DNA from: Sandaracinobacteroides sp964394815
GTDB taxonomy: Bacteria > Pseudomonadota > Alphaproteobacteria > Sphingomonadales > Sphingomonadaceae
Direction of reading: 5' to 3'
Assembly (NCBI GenBank): GCA_964394815.1
Contig: CAYMZC010000070.1
Coordinates: 1 to 12,620, forward strand
Length of the DNA stretch: 12,620 nucleotides
The notes under the pieces are model-generated. The model saw only the letters and a list, made by a program, of their open reading frames with translations, searched no databases and was not told where the DNA came from. Below are positions 6,940 to 12,264 of the stretch, one piece after another; positions within the stretch are counted from its first letter, which is position 1; each line of letters begins with the position of its first letter. Both the position numbers and the translations under genes were made by a program.

Positions 6940-7133
6940 TTGCGGAAGAGGCTGTCCGCCGCCGAGCGGAAGGCGCTGGCGGAATCGCGCCGGGCCTTGC
7001 AGCGCGCGATCTCTGCTTCGAGAGCCGCCACGCGGGCGTCCAGTTCGTCGACGCTCAGCCGGTCGAGATCCTCGCGCAGAAGCTGGGCGAGCGGGCTTTG
7101 CGGGCGGGCGGAAAGCAGATCTTCCATGTCCAT
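6936..7133 (-). CDS. DUF1192 family small coiled-coil protein
   Basis: A 65-residue acidic-to-basic protein with no signal or membrane segment, of unknown function. A variable N-terminus is followed by the DUF1192 core LDRLSVDELDARVAALEAEI (23-42), which predicts a short coiled coil, and the family's basic C-terminal stretch ending AFRSAADSLFRK. I chose the ATG at 7133, since AGGAG lies six bases upstream; the second in-frame ATG at 7127 is possible. Its stop overlaps the ccmB start as ATGA, so it is the first gene of the ccm transcription unit, in the place usually held by ccmA. The adjacent divergent quinone oxidoreductase shares the 75-nt spacer. Family recognition is from sequence pattern; the role is unknown. 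Confidence 0.85.
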   Translation of the reverse strand: MDMEDLLSARPQSPLAQLLREDLDRLSVDELDARVAALEAEIARCKARRDSASAFRSAADSLFRK

Positions 7134-7208
7134 CGGCAGCTCCTCTGGCGAACATCTTTGTGGATCCGCGTCTTGCACTTTTCGGCCCGGCACAGCAACG
7201 CTTGGGGC
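7134..7208. promoter_or_regulatory. Divergent promoter region between the ccm operon and the quinone oxidoreductase gene
   Basis: A 75-nt spacer between genes transcribed in opposite directions, so it must hold or overlap promoters for both sides. A TTGCAC lies in plus orientation within the spacer, but no convincing -10 sits at the right distance; the minus strand likewise has no consensus pair. The regulatory role is inferred from gene arrangement, not from a recognised element. Confidence 0.5.
7140..7144 (-). promoter_or_regulatory. Ribosome binding site of the DUF1192 gene, start of the ccm operon
   Basis: AGGAG on the minus strand six bases upstream of the ATG at 7133. It favours that ATG over the one two codons later and marks the first translated gene of the operon. 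Confidence 0.7.
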
Positions 7209-8210
7209 ATGACCAACCTTCCTTCCATCATGCGCGCGATCGACCCTGAAAAACCCGGCGGCCCCGATGTCCTGCGGGTGGTGGAGCGCCCCGTGCCCGC
7301 GCCCGGCCCTGGCGAGGTGCTGATCCGGGTGCATGCGGCCGGCGTCAACCGGCCGGACGTGCTGCAGCGCATGGGTCATTATCCGATGCCGCCGGGCGCG
7401 CCGTCCATCCTGGGGCTTGAGGCGGCCGGCACCGTCGTCGCGCTGGGTGAAGGCGTGGAAATCCTCGCCACCGGCGCCCCCGTCACGGCCCTTGTCGCCG
7501 GCGGCGCCTATGCCGATTATGTCGTGGCGCCCGCCGCCCAGTGCCTGCCGGTTCCGCCCGGAATGCGCTTCGACGAGGCCGCGACCCTGCCCGAAACCTG
7601 GTTCACCGTCTGGTCGAACCTTGTCGATCAGGCAGAGGTGAAAGCCGGGGAGACGGTACTCGTCCATGGCGGCACATCCGGCATCGGCGTGACGGCGATC
7701 GACCTTGCGAAGATACTCGGCTTTACCGTCATCGTGACCTGCGGCACCGACGCGAAATGCGCCGCGGCCCGCGCGCTTGGGGCCACACACGCCCTCAATT
7801 ACAACAGCGGCGATTTCGCCCCGCATGTGCGCGAACTGACAGGCGGGCGCGGCGTCGACATCGTCCTCGACATGGTTGGCGGCGATTATGTGCCGCGCAA
7901 CCTCGCCTGCCTGGCCGTCGGCGGCCGCCATGTCTCCATCGCCTTCCAGAAAGGCGGACGCGCTGAGCTCGACATCGGGCTGGTGATGCGCAAGCGGCTC
8001 TGGCTCACCGGCTCGATGCTGCGGCCGCGCAGCATCGAGGACAAGGGCGCCATCGCCAAAGCCCTTGCCGCAACCGTCTGGCCGCGATTCGCCGATGGCA
8101 CGCTTTCTGCCCGCCTCGACCGGAGCTTCCCGCTGGAACAGGCAGACGATGCCCACCGGCTGATGGAATCCGGCGGGCATGTCGGCAAGATCGCGCTATC
8201 GATCGCCTGA
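7209..8210 (+). CDS. NAD(P)H:quinone oxidoreductase, zinc-independent MDR family (PIG3/TP53I3-like)
   Basis: A 333-residue cytosolic medium-chain dehydrogenase/reductase, normal length for the PIG3-like quinone oxidoreductases, which reduce quinones with NADPH. The N-terminal GroES-like domain contains EVLIRVHAAGVNRPDVLQRMG (36-56) and LGLEAAGTVVALGEG. The Rossmann domain has the nucleotide motif VLVHGGTSGIG at 150-160 and the following helix AIDLAKILG. It lacks the cysteine/histidine zinc ligands of alcohol dehydrogenases: the position after GVN is R-P-D, as in zeta-crystallin relatives. The start at 7209 gives the usual MRAI-type N-terminus a few residues in; there is no good Shine-Dalgarno, so the ATG at 7230 cannot be fully excluded. 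It is divergent from the DUF1192/ccm operon. Substrate specificity is not shown by the sequence. Confidence 0.93.
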   Translation: MTNLPSIMRAIDPEKPGGPDVLRVVERPVPAPGPGEVLIRVHAAGVNRPDVLQRMGHYPMPPGAPSILGLEAAGTVVALGEGVEILATGAPVTALVAGGAYADYVVAPAAQCLPVPPGMRFDEAATLPETWFTVWSNLVDQAEVKAGETVLVHGGTSGIGVTAIDLAKILGFTVIVTCGTDAKCAAARALGATHALNYNSGDFAPHVRELTGGRGVDIVLDMVGGDYVPRNLACLAVGGRHVSIAFQKGGRAELDIGLVMRKRLWLTGSMLRPRSIEDKGAIAKALAATVWPRFADGTLSARLDRSFPLEQADDAHRLMESGGHVGKIALSIA

Positions 8211-8321
8211 AGCCTGCTGGGAAGACCGGCCTGAAAGACTGCCATCCGTGGCATCCGGAGCGGTCGACCCTCCACCGACCGTCAGGTTGACTTCGACGCG
8301 CCAAACCGGCCCTTTGCCCTG
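8211..8321. other. Intergenic region before the PAP/fibrillin-like gene
   Basis: 111 nt between two plus-strand genes. It contains two weak inverted repeats (a 5-bp stem at 8240-8244 with 8249-8253, and a 6-bp stem at 8261-8266 with 8276-8281) and no U-tract. No recognisable promoter is visible, although the length would allow one. Confidence 0.4.
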
Positions 8322-8921
8322 ATGCGTAATGCTTCCGACATAAAACAGGAACTTGCCGCCCTCGGGGCGGCCACCGAAGTCGGCTTCCGGGAAGGTCCGG
8401 GCCAGGTCAGTCGCATCCGCGAACTGGCCGCGGAGCTCGAGGCCATGAACCCGACGCCGGAACCCGCGCGCGCGGCGAGCCTGCTGCGCGGGCGCTGGCG
8501 CCTTCTCTATTCGAACCTCGGGCTGCAGCGGCGCACCAGCATGGCGCATCTCAGCTACAACATCCTGCCGAACACGCCGATCGAGGTGATCGAGCTCTAT
8601 AACGAGATCGACCCGGCAACCGGCCATTATGACAATGTCATCCACTTCCTGAACGAGGATGGCACCCCCGGCACGCAGGTCCTGGCCGGCCAGTATGAAG
8701 CCGAGGATGACAACCACCTCGACGTGCGCTTCAGCGAGGCCATCGTCACCGGGCCGGCAGCCCCCGTCCGCCTGCAGGCCAATGGCCCGCGCGAAGCCGC
8801 CGGCAAGACCGAGATCACCTACCTCGACGATGGTTTCCGGCTCGCGCGCGGGCCGCACGGCAGCCTCTACATCCTCGAACGGCTCGACCCGACCCCGATA
8901 CGCTGGTCGCGCGAGCCCTGA
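8322..8921 (+). CDS. PAP/fibrillin-like (plastid lipid-associated protein family) protein
   Basis: A 199-residue soluble protein with no signal peptide or membrane segment. Residues about 5-45 form a charged helical lead-in. The PAP/fibrillin signatures follow: LLRGRWRLLYSN (54-65), the start of a lipocalin-like barrel, and near the end ITYLDDGFRLARGPHG with SLYILERL (165-188), which closely resembles the family's C-terminal block. In plants and cyanobacteria these proteins bind lipids or prenyl compounds, and some are linked to plastoquinone biology; none of that is proven here. The ATG at 8322 is the only common start codon between the upstream in-frame stop (8232) and the conserved region; it has no clear Shine-Dalgarno. 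It lies 27 nt before the enoyl-CoA hydratase gene, so the two may be co-transcribed. The family call is by motif recognition and should be checked by profile search. Confidence 0.78.
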   Translation: MRNASDIKQELAALGAATEVGFREGPGQVSRIRELAAELEAMNPTPEPARAASLLRGRWRLLYSNLGLQRRTSMAHLSYNILPNTPIEVIELYNEIDPATGHYDNVIHFLNEDGTPGTQVLAGQYEAEDDNHLDVRFSEAIVTGPAAPVRLQANGPREAAGKTEITYLDDGFRLARGPHGSLYILERLDPTPIRWSREP

Positions 8922-8936
8922 TCCCGTTCAACTTCC

Positions 8937-8940
8937 GGAG
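8937..8940 (+). promoter_or_regulatory. Ribosome binding site of the enoyl-CoA hydratase gene
   Basis: GGAG eight bases upstream of the ATG at 8949. It supports that start and contrasts with the two preceding plus-strand genes, which lack a clear site. Confidence 0.65.
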
Positions 8941-8948
8941 AATAAGAC

Positions 8949-9746
8949 ATGACTGACAAGCCTGAATCCGTTGGCCGCGAAGTTCTCTTCGAAGTCGTCG
9001 AAGGCCATATCGGCGTCGTGCGGCTGAACCGCCCTGACAGGCGCAATGCCGTCAATGGCGATGTCGCGGCAGCGATGGACTGGATCGTGAAGACGACCGA
9101 AGCCGACCCTGATATCCGGGTCGTCATCCTCGCCTCCTCTTCCGATGCGGCCTTCTGCGCCGGCGCCGACCTGTCGGAAATCTCGAAGGGCCGTGGCCAT
9201 CTTCTGAGCACGGCCGATGGCGGCTTCGGTGGCCTTGCCACGGCGAAACGCGAAAAGCCCTGGATCGCGGCCGTCAACAACCACGCCCTTGCCGGCGGCT
9301 GCGAACTGGCCCTTTCCTGCGACATGATCGTGGCGGCCGAAGGCGCGAGCTTCGGTCTGCCGGAAGTCAAGCGCGGCCTCTATGCCGGCGCCGGCGGCGT
9401 CTTCCGCCTGACCCGCCGCCTGCCTGCCGCCATCGCCTATGAACTGGTGGCCACCGGTGATCCGATCGGCGCCCCGCGCGCCCATGCGCTCGGCCTCGTC
9501 AACAGGCTGGTTCCGGTGGACAAGGTTCTCGACGAGGCCATCGCGATCGCCAAGGCCATCAGCGTCAATGCGCCGCTCAGCGTCCGCGAGAGCCTCAAGG
9601 TCGCGCGGATGAGCTTCGACATGCCCGAATCGGAGCTGTGGAAGATCAGCAACCAGACCTCGGCCGTCGTCTTCTCGAGCGAGGATGCGAAGGAAGGCCC
9701 TGTGGCGTTCCTCGAAAAGCGCGCGCCTGTCTGGAAGGGCCGCTGA
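8949..9746 (+). CDS. Crotonase-fold enoyl-CoA hydratase
   Basis: A 265-residue cytosolic crotonase-superfamily enzyme, expected to hydrate trans-2-enoyl-CoA in fatty acid or related acyl-CoA breakdown. The oxyanion-hole segments are CAGADLSEI (70-78) and NNHALAGGCELALSCD (110-125). Both glutamates used by true hydratases are present: E119 in GGCEL and E139 in FGLPEVKRGLYAGAGG. This argues for a hydratase and not for an isomerase or hydrolase that keeps only one of them, but specificity within the superfamily cannot be read with certainty. The length is normal. The start is supported by GGAG eight bases upstream. It follows the PAP/fibrillin-like gene by 27 nt and ends before two hairpins that separate it from convergent genes. 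Confidence 0.93.
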   Translation: MTDKPESVGREVLFEVVEGHIGVVRLNRPDRRNAVNGDVAAAMDWIVKTTEADPDIRVVILASSSDAAFCAGADLSEISKGRGHLLSTADGGFGGLATAKREKPWIAAVNNHALAGGCELALSCDMIVAAEGASFGLPEVKRGLYAGAGGVFRLTRRLPAAIAYELVATGDPIGAPRAHALGLVNRLVPVDKVLDEAIAIAKAISVNAPLSVRESLKVARMSFDMPESELWKISNQTSAVVFSSEDAKEGPVAFLEKRAPVWKGR

Positions 9747-9767
9747 GGCCTCGACAAAGCCATTTGC

Positions 9768-9790
9768 CGGCACCGGCCTGACCGGTGCCG
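9768..9790 (+). other. Hairpin downstream of the enoyl-CoA hydratase gene
   Basis: A perfect 9-bp inverted repeat CGGCACCGG (9768-9776) / CCGGTGCCG (9782-9790) with a 5-nt loop, 21 nt after the hydratase stop. No U-tract follows, so it is not a standard terminator by itself; it may protect the 3' end of the message or assist the stronger hairpin 24 nt further on. Confidence 0.55.
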
Positions 9791-9814
9791 CGCAAGGCCT
9801 GCTCACGGAATGAA

Positions 9815-9849
9815 AAAGGCCCGGTCTTCGTCAGGAAGACCGGGCCTTT
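9815..9849. terminator. Bidirectional intrinsic terminator between convergent genes
   Basis: A perfect 15-bp stem: AAAGGCCCGGTCTTC (9815-9829) pairs with GAAGACCGGGCCTTT (9835-9849) around the 5-nt loop GTCAG. It is flanked by A residues on the left (9813-9817) and a T-rich stretch (9847-9855) on the right, so it can act on both strands. It ends the plus-strand hydratase transcript and the minus-strand transcript from the DUF4170 gene, whose stop codon lies only four bases from the stem. Confidence 0.9.
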
Positions 9850-9852
9850 CAA

Positions 9853-10065
9853 TTATTCCTGCGGCTCCAGAAGCTTGTGCAGGTGGACCACCACATATTT
9901 CATGGATGCGTCATCCACCGTGCGCTGCGCTTCCGCGCGCCACGCCGATTCCGCAGCATCATAATCGGGGAAAATGCCCACGACATGAAGGGCGGCGGGA
10001 TCTTCGAAATCGAGGCCGCGCGGATCCTTGACCCGGCCCCCGAACACCAGATGCAGTTTGCTCAT
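9853..10065 (-). CDS. DUF4170 family protein
   Basis: A 70-residue soluble protein of unknown function. It matches the alphaproteobacterial DUF4170 pattern: KLHLVFGGRVKDPRGLDF at the N-terminus, ALHVVGIFPDYDAAESAWRA (25-44) in the middle, and MKYVVVHLHKLLEP at the C-terminus. The alternating hydrophobic pattern suggests a small alpha/beta fold. The ATG at 10065 gives the conserved start. No Shine-Dalgarno is visible; a TATAGG lies eight bases upstream, so the message could be leaderless. It is separated from the gamma-CA-like gene by 77 nt and ends next to the bidirectional terminator. Family recognition is good; function is unknown. Confidence 0.85.
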   Translation of the reverse strand: MSKLHLVFGGRVKDPRGLDFEDPAALHVVGIFPDYDAAESAWRAEAQRTVDDASMKYVVVHLHKLLEPQE

Positions 10066-10073
10066 GCCGCGCG

Positions 10074-10100
10074 CCTATACGAACAGGGAGGTTCCGCCAA
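10074..10100 (-). promoter_or_regulatory. Possible promoter of the DUF4170 gene
   Basis: On the minus strand TTGGCG (10100-10095) and TATAGG (10079-10074) are separated by 15 nt, which is short of the preferred 17. The -10-like element is eight bases before the ATG, so transcription would begin at or next to the start codon. This is a pattern match only. Confidence 0.3.
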
Positions 10101-10142
10101 GATGCCTGCCGCAGGAAATTCTTCGCCGTAGCAGGGGCGAGA

Positions 10143-10736
10143 TCAGGCCTGGCTTTCGGCCTGAAGCGCCTCGAATTCGCGGGCGAGGCGCGCCACCGTC
10201 TCCTGCGCCCAGGCTTCGAAATCCGGCCCTTCCCAGGCGCGATGGTCCCCACGCGCATAGGCAAGGGCATTGCGATGATAAACCAGCGCATTCATGCGGT
10301 TGGCGATCCAGCTGTTGTGCATGCGGATCACCCTGGCAGGCGAGCCGACAACGATGGAATTGGGCGGCACGATGGTGCCATCCTTCACATAGGCATGCTG
10401 GCCAACGATCGAATTGTCACCAATGACGGAACCACCATAGACGGTGGCATTGATGCCGATCAGCACATTGTTGCCGATGGTGCTGCCGTGAATGGTGGCA
10501 TGGTGGGTGATCGAACAATGCGAGCCGATCACCACCGGCTGGCCGGGATCCGTGTGGATCATCACGAAATCCTGGATGTTCGTATAGGCGCCGACCTCGA
10601 CATGCGCCGCTTCCGAGCGAATCACGACGTTGCACCAGATGGAACTGCCTTCGCCCGCCGTCACCTTTCCGTAAATGGCGGCGGAAGGATGCACAAAGGC
10701 TGCGCGCGACAGGTCGACGAGGGCGGATTCCATCAT
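10143..10736 (-). CDS. Gamma-carbonic-anhydrase-like hexapeptide-repeat protein
   Basis: A 197-residue cytosolic protein of the left-handed beta-helix (hexapeptide repeat) family, like YrdA and CaiE. Repeats such as VIGDNSIVGQHAYV and the end block IVVGSPARVIR are clear. The three expected zinc ligands are H61 (DFVMIHTDPG), H78 (SITHHATIHG) and H83; the five-residue H78-H83 spacing matches the family. Family members form trimers with metal sites between subunits, but many have no measured carbonic anhydrase activity, so the enzyme name is not assured. The C-terminal region (about 141-197) is helical and acidic. ATG 10736 or the next codon, ATG 10733, could start it; neither has a strong Shine-Dalgarno. 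It begins nine bases after the mlaC stop, so it is probably read from the same transcript. Confidence 0.9.
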   Translation of the reverse strand: MMESALVDLSRAAFVHPSAAIYGKVTAGEGSSIWCNVVIRSEAAHVEVGAYTNIQDFVMIHTDPGQPVVIGSHCSITHHATIHGSTIGNNVLIGINATVYGGSVIGDNSIVGQHAYVKDGTIVPPNSIVVGSPARVIRMHNSWIANRMNALVYHRNALAYARGDHRAWEGPDFEAWAQETVARLAREFEALQAESQA

Positions 10737-10745
10737 GGCTCGAGC

Positions 10746-11387
10746 CTATTTCGGCTTGCGCATGAAGTCCACGAGCGCATCGAAACCATTGCGCTCGATA
10801 TAGGCATTGAAGTCCGCTTCCTGGGTCAGCGCGACATTCACACCATTGACGGTGATGTTCGCCACCAGGGGCTTCAGCCCCGATTTCACCTGCCAGATGG
10901 CATCGATGGGCTTGCCGCCCTTCGGATCGGTGATCCGCGTATAGACATCGACATCGCCGCGATTGCCGCGCGGAGCGGTCCTGACAACCGTCACCTTCGC
11001 TGTCGCGAAATCATAGAGCCGGTCGGAATAGGTGTTCACGAGGAAGTCCGGCAGGGCCTTGCGATAGGCTTCGAGCTGCGCGGGCGTCAGCTTGATGGGG
11101 CTTCCTGGCGCGCGATACCGGCGGATCAGGCGCATGCCTGTCTCGTCGATGGTGAAATTGTTCCGAAGCAGGGTCCGGAAACGGTCGCGCGCGTCATCCT
11201 TCGAAAGGCTTTTGTCCTCAAGGACAGCAAAGGCCTGCCCGGCCAGCCGGTCGATGAACTGGCCGGCTGCCTGTTGCTGCGCCGCAGTTGCCGGCGCCTG
11301 CTGGGCCATGGCGGGCGCAAGGCCCGCAACGGACGACATGGCGATGGCGGCGGTTCCGAGCAGGATAGCGGTGGCTAGCGTCTTCAA
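10746..11387 (-). CDS. mlaC: MlaC/Ttg2D-like periplasmic phospholipid-binding protein
   Basis: A 213-residue protein starting with a Sec signal peptide (basic MKT, hydrophobic core 4-22, likely cleavage after AMA at 26-28), then a Gln/Ala-rich linker and the MlaC domain from about 40 to 210. Family traits include ARDRFRTLLRNNFTI (66-80), FLVNTYSDRLYDF (115-127), AIWQVKSGLKPLVANITVNG (163-182) and ADFNAYIERNG (191-201). MlaC carries phospholipid between outer-membrane MlaA and the inner-membrane MlaFEDB transporter. I chose TTG at 11387 because GGAG lies six bases upstream and it gives a normal signal peptide; ATG 11480 would add 31 residues with no such character. No other mla genes are present here. 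Function follows from the family; the partner genes must lie elsewhere. Confidence 0.88.
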   Translation of the reverse strand: MKTLATAILLGTAAIAMSSVAGLAPAMAQQAPATAAQQQAAGQFIDRLAGQAFAVLEDKSLSKDDARDRFRTLLRNNFTIDETGMRLIRRYRAPGSPIKLTPAQLEAYRKALPDFLVNTYSDRLYDFATAKVTVVRTAPRGNRGDVDVYTRITDPKGGKPIDAIWQVKSGLKPLVANITVNGVNVALTQEADFNAYIERNGFDALVDFMRKPK

Positions 11388-11393
11388 GTGGTG

Positions 11394-11397
11394 CTCC
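11394..11397 (-). promoter_or_regulatory. Ribosome binding site that selects the TTG start of mlaC
   Basis: GGAG on the minus strand, six bases upstream of the TTG at 11387. It decides between this start and the ATG at 11480, which falls in the intergenic palindrome. Confidence 0.65.
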
Positions 11398-11462
11398 AGT
11401 CTGTTCCGGCCCGGCCGGGATGATTCGGGCCAGTGGCCGGAATGCGCGGGCAAAATGATTTC

Positions 11463-11480
11463 ATGGCAACAACTTGCCAT
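11463..11480. promoter_or_regulatory. Inverted repeat upstream of mlaC (possible operator)
   Basis: Perfect 7-bp arms ATGGCAA (11463-11469) and TTGCCAT (11474-11480) around the 4-nt spacer CAAC. It lies 76 nt upstream of the mlaC start in AT-richer DNA, where a promoter would be expected. It could be a repressor site or a small RNA hairpin; no regulator gene is nearby. Confidence 0.4.
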
Positions 11481-11502
11481 AGAATCGCTTGCGAGAAGCT
11501 GA

Positions 11503-11530
11503 ACGGCGCGGCCATGCCGCGCCGCGCCGT
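11503..11530 (-). terminator. Possible terminator after the DUF3618-like gene
   Basis: A 10-bp GC-rich inverted repeat, ACGGCGCGGC (11503-11512) with GCCGCGCCGT (11521-11530), loop 8 nt; an alternative 8-bp stem (11505-11512 with 11516-11523) has a 3-nt loop. It starts five bases after the stop of the minus-strand gene ending at 11536. The tract after it on the minus strand (TCAGCTTCTC) is only weakly T-rich. Confidence 0.5.
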
Positions 11531-11535
11531 GAAAG

Positions 11536-12264
11536 TCAGCCGCGCCGGCGGCCGGAAGGAAGGAGCGCGCCGATCAGTGCGCCGGCGGCAAGCGCCGCAA
11601 CGACGACGGTTGCCGGATGTTCAGCCGGCTGCCGCCCTGCCCAGCGGCGGGCATCGCCAGCGGCGTCCCGTGCCTTTTCCGCAGCCTCGAATGCTGCGGC
11701 GGCAGCTTCCGCGGCCTTTTCCCGCGCAACATCGGCTGCATGCTGGGCGCGCTCGCGCGCATCCTCGGCCAGATCGGCTGCGCGGGCGCGGGCCAGGCCA
11801 TAGGCTTCGCCAGCCTTCTCGCCCAGATGCCCCGCATCGCCCTTCACCTTGCCCCAGGCGTCCGCAGCCCGGGCCTTCATGCCATTTTCGCCATCCTCGG
11901 CCATCCAAGGTTCCTCCATGCCATAGGCCGCATAAAGCGGCACGGTCTTCCTGCGTGTCATCATCCACATCCCCACAGCGGCAGCCATGGCAACGGCAGC
12001 GCCGGTGCCGAGATATTTCCGGTTGGCGCCTGCCCACGACATGCTGTCCTGAACCAGGTCCTCGACGAGGCGGATCGCCTCGTCCGTCACGCGGTCCACT
12101 TCGCTCCAGGCTGCATTCTTCACGCGATCAACCCCTTCGTTCCAAAGGTTCCGCGGCTTCAGCCGCTCAACCAAAACCGGCAAATTGCTTTCGAGCCTGG
12201 CCCGGCGAGCCTCGGCCTGCGCGTCCAGTTCGTCGATCCTGTCCTGCAGCCTTTCAGATGCCAC
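11536..12264 (-). CDS. DUF3618-like, alanine-rich membrane protein with LEA-like helix (YqjD/ElaB-like)
   Basis: A 242-residue protein. Residues 1-50 are charged and helical (ERLQDRIDELDAQAEARRAR, then LVERLKPRNLWNEGVDRVKN) and resemble the DUF3618 domain. A membrane segment lies at about 84-102. Residues about 128-212 form a long Ala/Glu/Lys/Arg-rich amphipathic helix of LEA or apolipoprotein type, and a second hydrophobic segment (216-236) precedes a basic end GRRRG, as in YqjD/ElaB proteins. The GTG at 12264 is preferred because AGGGAGG stands five bases upstream; an ATG 20 codons earlier lies inside the preceding gene. It overlaps that gene by 11 nt, so the pair is translationally coupled. 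Related proteins associate with the inner membrane and, in E. coli, with ribosomes in stationary phase; this role is not shown here. The domain assignment is moderate. Confidence 0.75.
   Translation of the reverse strand: MASERLQDRIDELDAQAEARRARLESNLPVLVERLKPRNLWNEGVDRVKNAAWSEVDRVTDEAIRLVEDLVQDSMSWAGANRKYLGTGAAVAMAAAVGMWMMTRRKTVPLYAAYGMEEPWMAEDGENGMKARAADAWGKVKGDAGHLGEKAGEAYGLARARAADLAEDARERAQHAADVAREKAAEAAAAAFEAAEKARDAAGDARRWAGRQPAEHPATVVVAALAAGALIGALLPSGRRRG

Noticed and set aside
8196..8858. 220-codon minus-strand frame opposite the PAP/fibrillin-like gene
   Set aside because: The plus-strand product shows family motifs and a sensible start; the minus-strand product has none.
10242..11378. 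378-codon open frame on the plus strand opposite the gamma-CA and mlaC genes
   Set aside because: It spans two real minus-strand genes and their junction, and its product is a His/Asp/Ile-rich shadow without recognisable motifs.
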